6,379 nucleotides of DNA from DATGIQ01 sp035295665. GTDB taxonomy: Bacteria; Planctomycetota; Planctomycetia; Gemmatales; Gemmataceae. The notes beneath the pieces were generated by a model. That model did not search any database. It was not told the DNA's origin and saw only the letters and a list, made by a program, of their open reading frames with translations. The stretch spans positions 1-6,379 of the forward strand of contig DATGIQ010000529.1 of NCBI GenBank assembly GCA_035295665.1. Direction: 5' to 3'. The position numbers and the translations under genes are program-made. Position 1 is the first letter of the stretch. Each line of letters opens with the position of its first letter. Positions 3,783-6,379 of the stretch are shown here, piece after piece.

Positions 3783-6379
3783 CCATGCACCAGCGCATTT
3801 CCCTCTGCATGATCGCCAAGAACGAAGAGGCCAACCTGCCCACGTGCCTGACGTCGGTGAAGGACCTGGTCCACGATATGACCATCGTGGATACCGGCTC
3901 GACGGACCGTACCAAGGATGTAGCCAGCCAGCTTGGGGCGCGGGTGATCGACTTCGCCTGGGTCGATAGTTTCGCCGCTGCCCGCAATGAAAGCATCCGC
4001 TGGGCTACTGGCGATTGGATCCTCTGGCTGGATGGCGACGAACACTTCGATGCGGACAACCGCGACAAGCTGCGGATACTCTTCACCAAGCTGAAGCCGG
4101 AATTGGCCGCCTACGTCATAAAGCAGCGTTCGGCCCCGGAACATGCGGGCAACTCCGCCACCCTGGTGGACCAGGTCCGGCTCTTCCGCAATCGGCCGGA
4201 GATCCGCTGGCGGTACCGGGTCCATGAACAGATCCTGCCCGCCTTGCGCGAAGCCGGCCACGCGATTCGCTTTACCGAGATCTGTCTGGAGCACACCGGC
4301 TACCAGGACGCCGCCCTATTGGTCCGCAAAACCGAGCGCAATCTCCGCTTGCTGCACTTGCAAGAAGCGGAAGACCCCGACGATCCCTTCATCCTCTTCA
4401 ATCTCGGCTGGGTCTACCAGGACACAGGACAAGCGGCCAAGGCGATCCCCTATTTGCGGCGGAGTCTCGCCCTGTCCCAGCCGGGCGACTCGATCGTGCG
4501 TAAGCTATACACATTGCTGGCCCAGGCGTTCCGCACCTCCGGCCAAGCCCGGGAAGCCCTGGCCGCCTGCCGGGCGGGACGAGCCCACTGTCCCGACGAT
4601 CCAGAATTGCTGTTTCAGGAGGCGCAGCTCCTCCGTGAACAAGGCCAACCGGCTTCGGCCGAAGCGTGTCTCCGGCAACTGCTGACGTTGCGGCCAAGCA
4701 ATCATTTCGCCAGCCTGGATGCCGGGGTACAAGGCGTCAAGGCCCGCAACTTGCTGGCCTGGGTTTCGTGGGAGCAGGGCCGAGCTGCCGAAGCGGAAGC
4801 CGCCTGGCGGACGGTGCTGGCAGAGCAGCCTCGGTTTCTCCCGGCCTGGCAGGGTCTGGCCGACGTATTCCTGGCGCAAGCTCGATGGCCAGAGCTGGAA
4901 CAGGCGACAAGTCATCTGCACGTCGATGGCCGACTCCTTGCGGACGCGACGGTGCTGCGGGCGCGGGCTCACCTGGCCCGCAAGGAGTTCGATGCAGCCC
5001 AAACGCTGCTGGAAGAGGCGATTCGGCAAGATCCCCGCGCCGTGGGCCCACGTGTGTTCCTGAGCCATGTCCTTTTGCAACGTCAGGATCTCCCCGCAGC
5101 CGAGCCGGTGCTGCGGGCGATCCTCGATCTCGACCCACGTCAGGCGGAGGCATGGCGGAACCTGGCGGTGCTGCTGCAAGCACAACGCCGCTTGGCCGAG
5201 GTCGTGGCGATTTGTCAGGCCGGCCAGGGCCACTGCCCCGACGAGCCCCAACTGGCCCAGCTTCAGCAGATGGCCCAGCGACAGCTGGACGAGACCGCGG
5301 GAAACAAGCCTACAGCAGATATCGATATCCGGCCCCTAGATTCGAATCGCCTCCGCCTGGCCTTCGCAGCCTTTAGCCCGTTTCCCTTCACGATTGACAC
5401 GCCTTACAGCCAACCGCTGGGCGGCTCCGAATCGGCGCTTTGTTACCTGGCCGAAGCGCTTGCCCAGCAAGGGCACGAAGTCTTCCTGCTCACCGCCACC
5501 CGAGCACCCGTGCATCTCCGCGGCGTCCACTGCTGGCCCCGGTCGGCCGCCAGCATCCGCCAGTTCGGTCCGTTTGATGCCTTCATCGTGCAAAACTTCG
5601 CCGGCAAGGGCCGAGAGATACGCACGCTCCTTCCCCGGAGCACGCCGCTCGTCTTCTGGAGCCAGCATGCGCAGGACCAGCCAGGGGTCCAGGCGCTGCA
5701 CGATGCCGGCGAGCGACGAGCTTACGATGCCTTCGTTTTTGTGAGTGATTGGCAGCGTCGACAATACGGGCAGCACTTCCGACTCGATCCCAAGCGGATG
5801 GTGGTCCTTCAGAATGCCATCAGCCCGGCTTTCGCTGCCCTCTTTGCCGACAACCTGGCCATCCTCGACCAGAAAAGGAACCCACCCGTCCTCGCTTACA
5901 CCAGCACGCCTTACCGCGGCCTGGACAGGTTGTTGGAGGCATTTCCTCGAATTCGTCGCGCCGTCCCCGGCATGATCTTGAAAGTCTTTTCCAGCATGCG
6001 GGTGTACCACGTCCCCGAATCTGAGGAGCAAGCGCGGTTCGGCTCCCTTTACCAACAGTGCCGGGAGACCGAAGGCGTGGAATATGTCGGCTCGCTGCCG
6101 CAGCCGGAGCTGGCCCGTCAGCTCCGGGCCGCTTCGGTCCTGGCTTATCCGAACACCTTCGCCGAGACTTCCTGCATCGCTGTTCTCGAAGCGATGGCGA
6201 GCGGCTGCTGCGTGGTCACCAGCGAGCTGGCTGCGCTGCCGGAGACGTCCGTCGGCTTCGCCCGCCTCATCCCCGTGGACACGGACCGAAATGCGTACCT
6301 GAAACGCTTTGGCGATGTGGTAATCGAGGTACTTCAGCAGCTTGCCCAACCGAACCGCACCGAGGCCGAAGAGGAACTG
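3779..6379 (+). CDS. GT2-TPR-GT4 tri-modular glycosyltransferase (3' end outside window)
   Basis: The frame is open for 867 codons from ATG 3779 to the window edge without a stop. Residues 6-16 (ISLCMIAKNEE), D38TGSTD43, FAAARNES (65-72) and WLDGDEHFD with D85-x-D87 define a GT2-type nucleotide-sugar transferase (GT-A fold). About 202-515 hold TPR-like helix pairs (DDPFILFNLGWVYQDTGQAA; AEAWRNLAVLLQAQRRLAEV) that would bind protein or order substrates. From about 522 a second, GT-B-fold enzyme begins: GGSE at 548-551, WSQHAQDQPG, FVFVSDWQRRQYG, VVLQNAIS, and E796-x7-E804 inside FAETSCIAVLEAMASG, the GT4 nucleotide-sugar motif. Both catalytic modules look intact; probably well under 100 residues are missing. 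Likely role: two successive sugar transfers in cell-surface glycan or glycoprotein assembly, in the cytoplasm; substrates are unknown. ATG 3785 is an alternative start. It overlaps the HEAT gene by ATGA. Confidence 0.92.
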   Translation, partial: MTMHQRISLCMIAKNEEANLPTCLTSVKDLVHDMTIVDTGSTDRTKDVASQLGARVIDFAWVDSFAAARNESIRWATGDWILWLDGDEHFDADNRDKLRILFTKLKPELAAYVIKQRSAPEHAGNSATLVDQVRLFRNRPEIRWRYRVHEQILPALREAGHAIRFTEICLEHTGYQDAALLVRKTERNLRLLHLQEAEDPDDPFILFNLGWVYQDTGQAAKAIPYLRRSLALSQPGDSIVRKLYTLLAQAFRTSGQAREALAACRAGRAHCPDDPELLFQEAQLLREQGQPASAEACLRQLLTLRPSNHFASLDAGVQGVKARNLLAWVSWEQGRAAEAEAAWRTVLAEQPRFLPAWQGLADVFLAQARWPELEQATSHLHVDGRLLADATVLRARAHLARKEFDAAQTLLEEAIRQDPRAVGPRVFLSHVLLQRQDLPAAEPVLRAILDLDPRQAEAWRNLAVLLQAQRRLAEVVAICQAGQGHCPDEPQLAQLQQMAQRQLDETAGNKPTADIDIRPLDSNRLRLAFAAFSPFPFTIDTPYSQPLGGSESALCYLAEALAQQGHEVFLLTATRAPVHLRGVHCWPRSAASIRQFGPFDAFIVQNFAGKGREIRTLLPRSTPLVFWSQHAQDQPGVQALHDAGERRAYDAFVFVSDWQRRQYGQHFRLDPKRMVVLQNAISPAFAALFADNLAILDQKRNPPVLAYTSTPYRGLDRLLEAFPRIRRAVPGMILKVFSSMRVYHVPESEEQARFGSLYQQCRETEGVEYVGSLPQPELARQLRAASVLAYPNTFAETSCIAVLEAMASGCCVVTSELAALPETSVGFARLIPVDTDRNAYLKRFGDVVIEVLQQLAQPNRTEAEEEL

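Noticed and set aside
3512..4294. Minus-strand frame of 260 residues
   Set aside because: It lies opposite the well-supported HEAT and glycosyltransferase genes and is open because of their codon bias; no recognisable motifs.
5337..5352. GATTCGAATC, reminiscent of a tRNA T-loop
   Set aside because: It is inside the glycosyltransferase frame, with no acceptor stem, anticodon arm or CCA around it.
5336..6349. Minus-strand frame of 337 residues
   Set aside because: It is a mirror of the GT4 domain, whose plus-strand frame shows clear family motifs (GGSE, E-x7-E).
1..6379. CRISPR array, integrase or phage genes, known defence system
   Set aside because: No regularly spaced repeats and no such protein motifs were seen on either strand.

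Overview
The window looks like bacterial accessory DNA, probably from a planctomycete of the Gemmata type. That placement is inference from protein style: a HEAT-repeat protein beginning with a YQGRPTSLWL-type motif, a giant GT2-TPR-GT4 glycosyltransferase, and a high insertion-sequence load. No rRNA or marker gene fixes the taxonomy.

Layout. Positions 1-39 read as the last 12 codons of a transposase that resembles the ISAzo13 family, followed by what looks like that element's right end (about 40-90). Positions 75-245 stay open in one frame and may be the 3' remnant of a protein gene. A small gene starts at 259 behind a good ribosome binding site. It is split by a complete IS630-family element (484-1616, transposase on the minus strand, TA duplicated at both ends). 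Removing the element and one TA restores an 86-residue reading frame (259-483 joined to 1619-1654). A complete IS5-family element (1707-2591) follows, flanked by a TAA duplication. Positions 2592-3149 hold no convincing gene but contain strong inverted repeats, including a nested hairpin at 3023-3080.

From 3150 a two-gene operon begins. The first gene is a membrane-anchored or secreted HEAT-repeat protein with five repeats in exact 33-residue register. Its stop codon overlaps the ATG of the next gene (ATGA at 3779-3782). That second gene runs off the right edge without a stop: 867 codons encoding an N-terminal GT2 glycosyltransferase, a TPR middle and a C-terminal GT4 glycosyltransferase with an intact E-x7-E motif. 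It is the largest gene in the window and is open to the end. The translational overlap suggests the two proteins are made together, with glycan or glycoprotein assembly as the likely role of the second.

The left 2.6 kb therefore records repeated insertion into a small-gene region next to a conserved-looking surface-glycan operon. I see no CRISPR array, tRNA, rRNA or recognisable defence system. The most informative points are the reconstructable interrupted gene, the A7 frameshift inside the IS630 transposase, the transposase stop codon supplied by the target site, the tri-modular glycosyltransferase and the structured leader in front of it.
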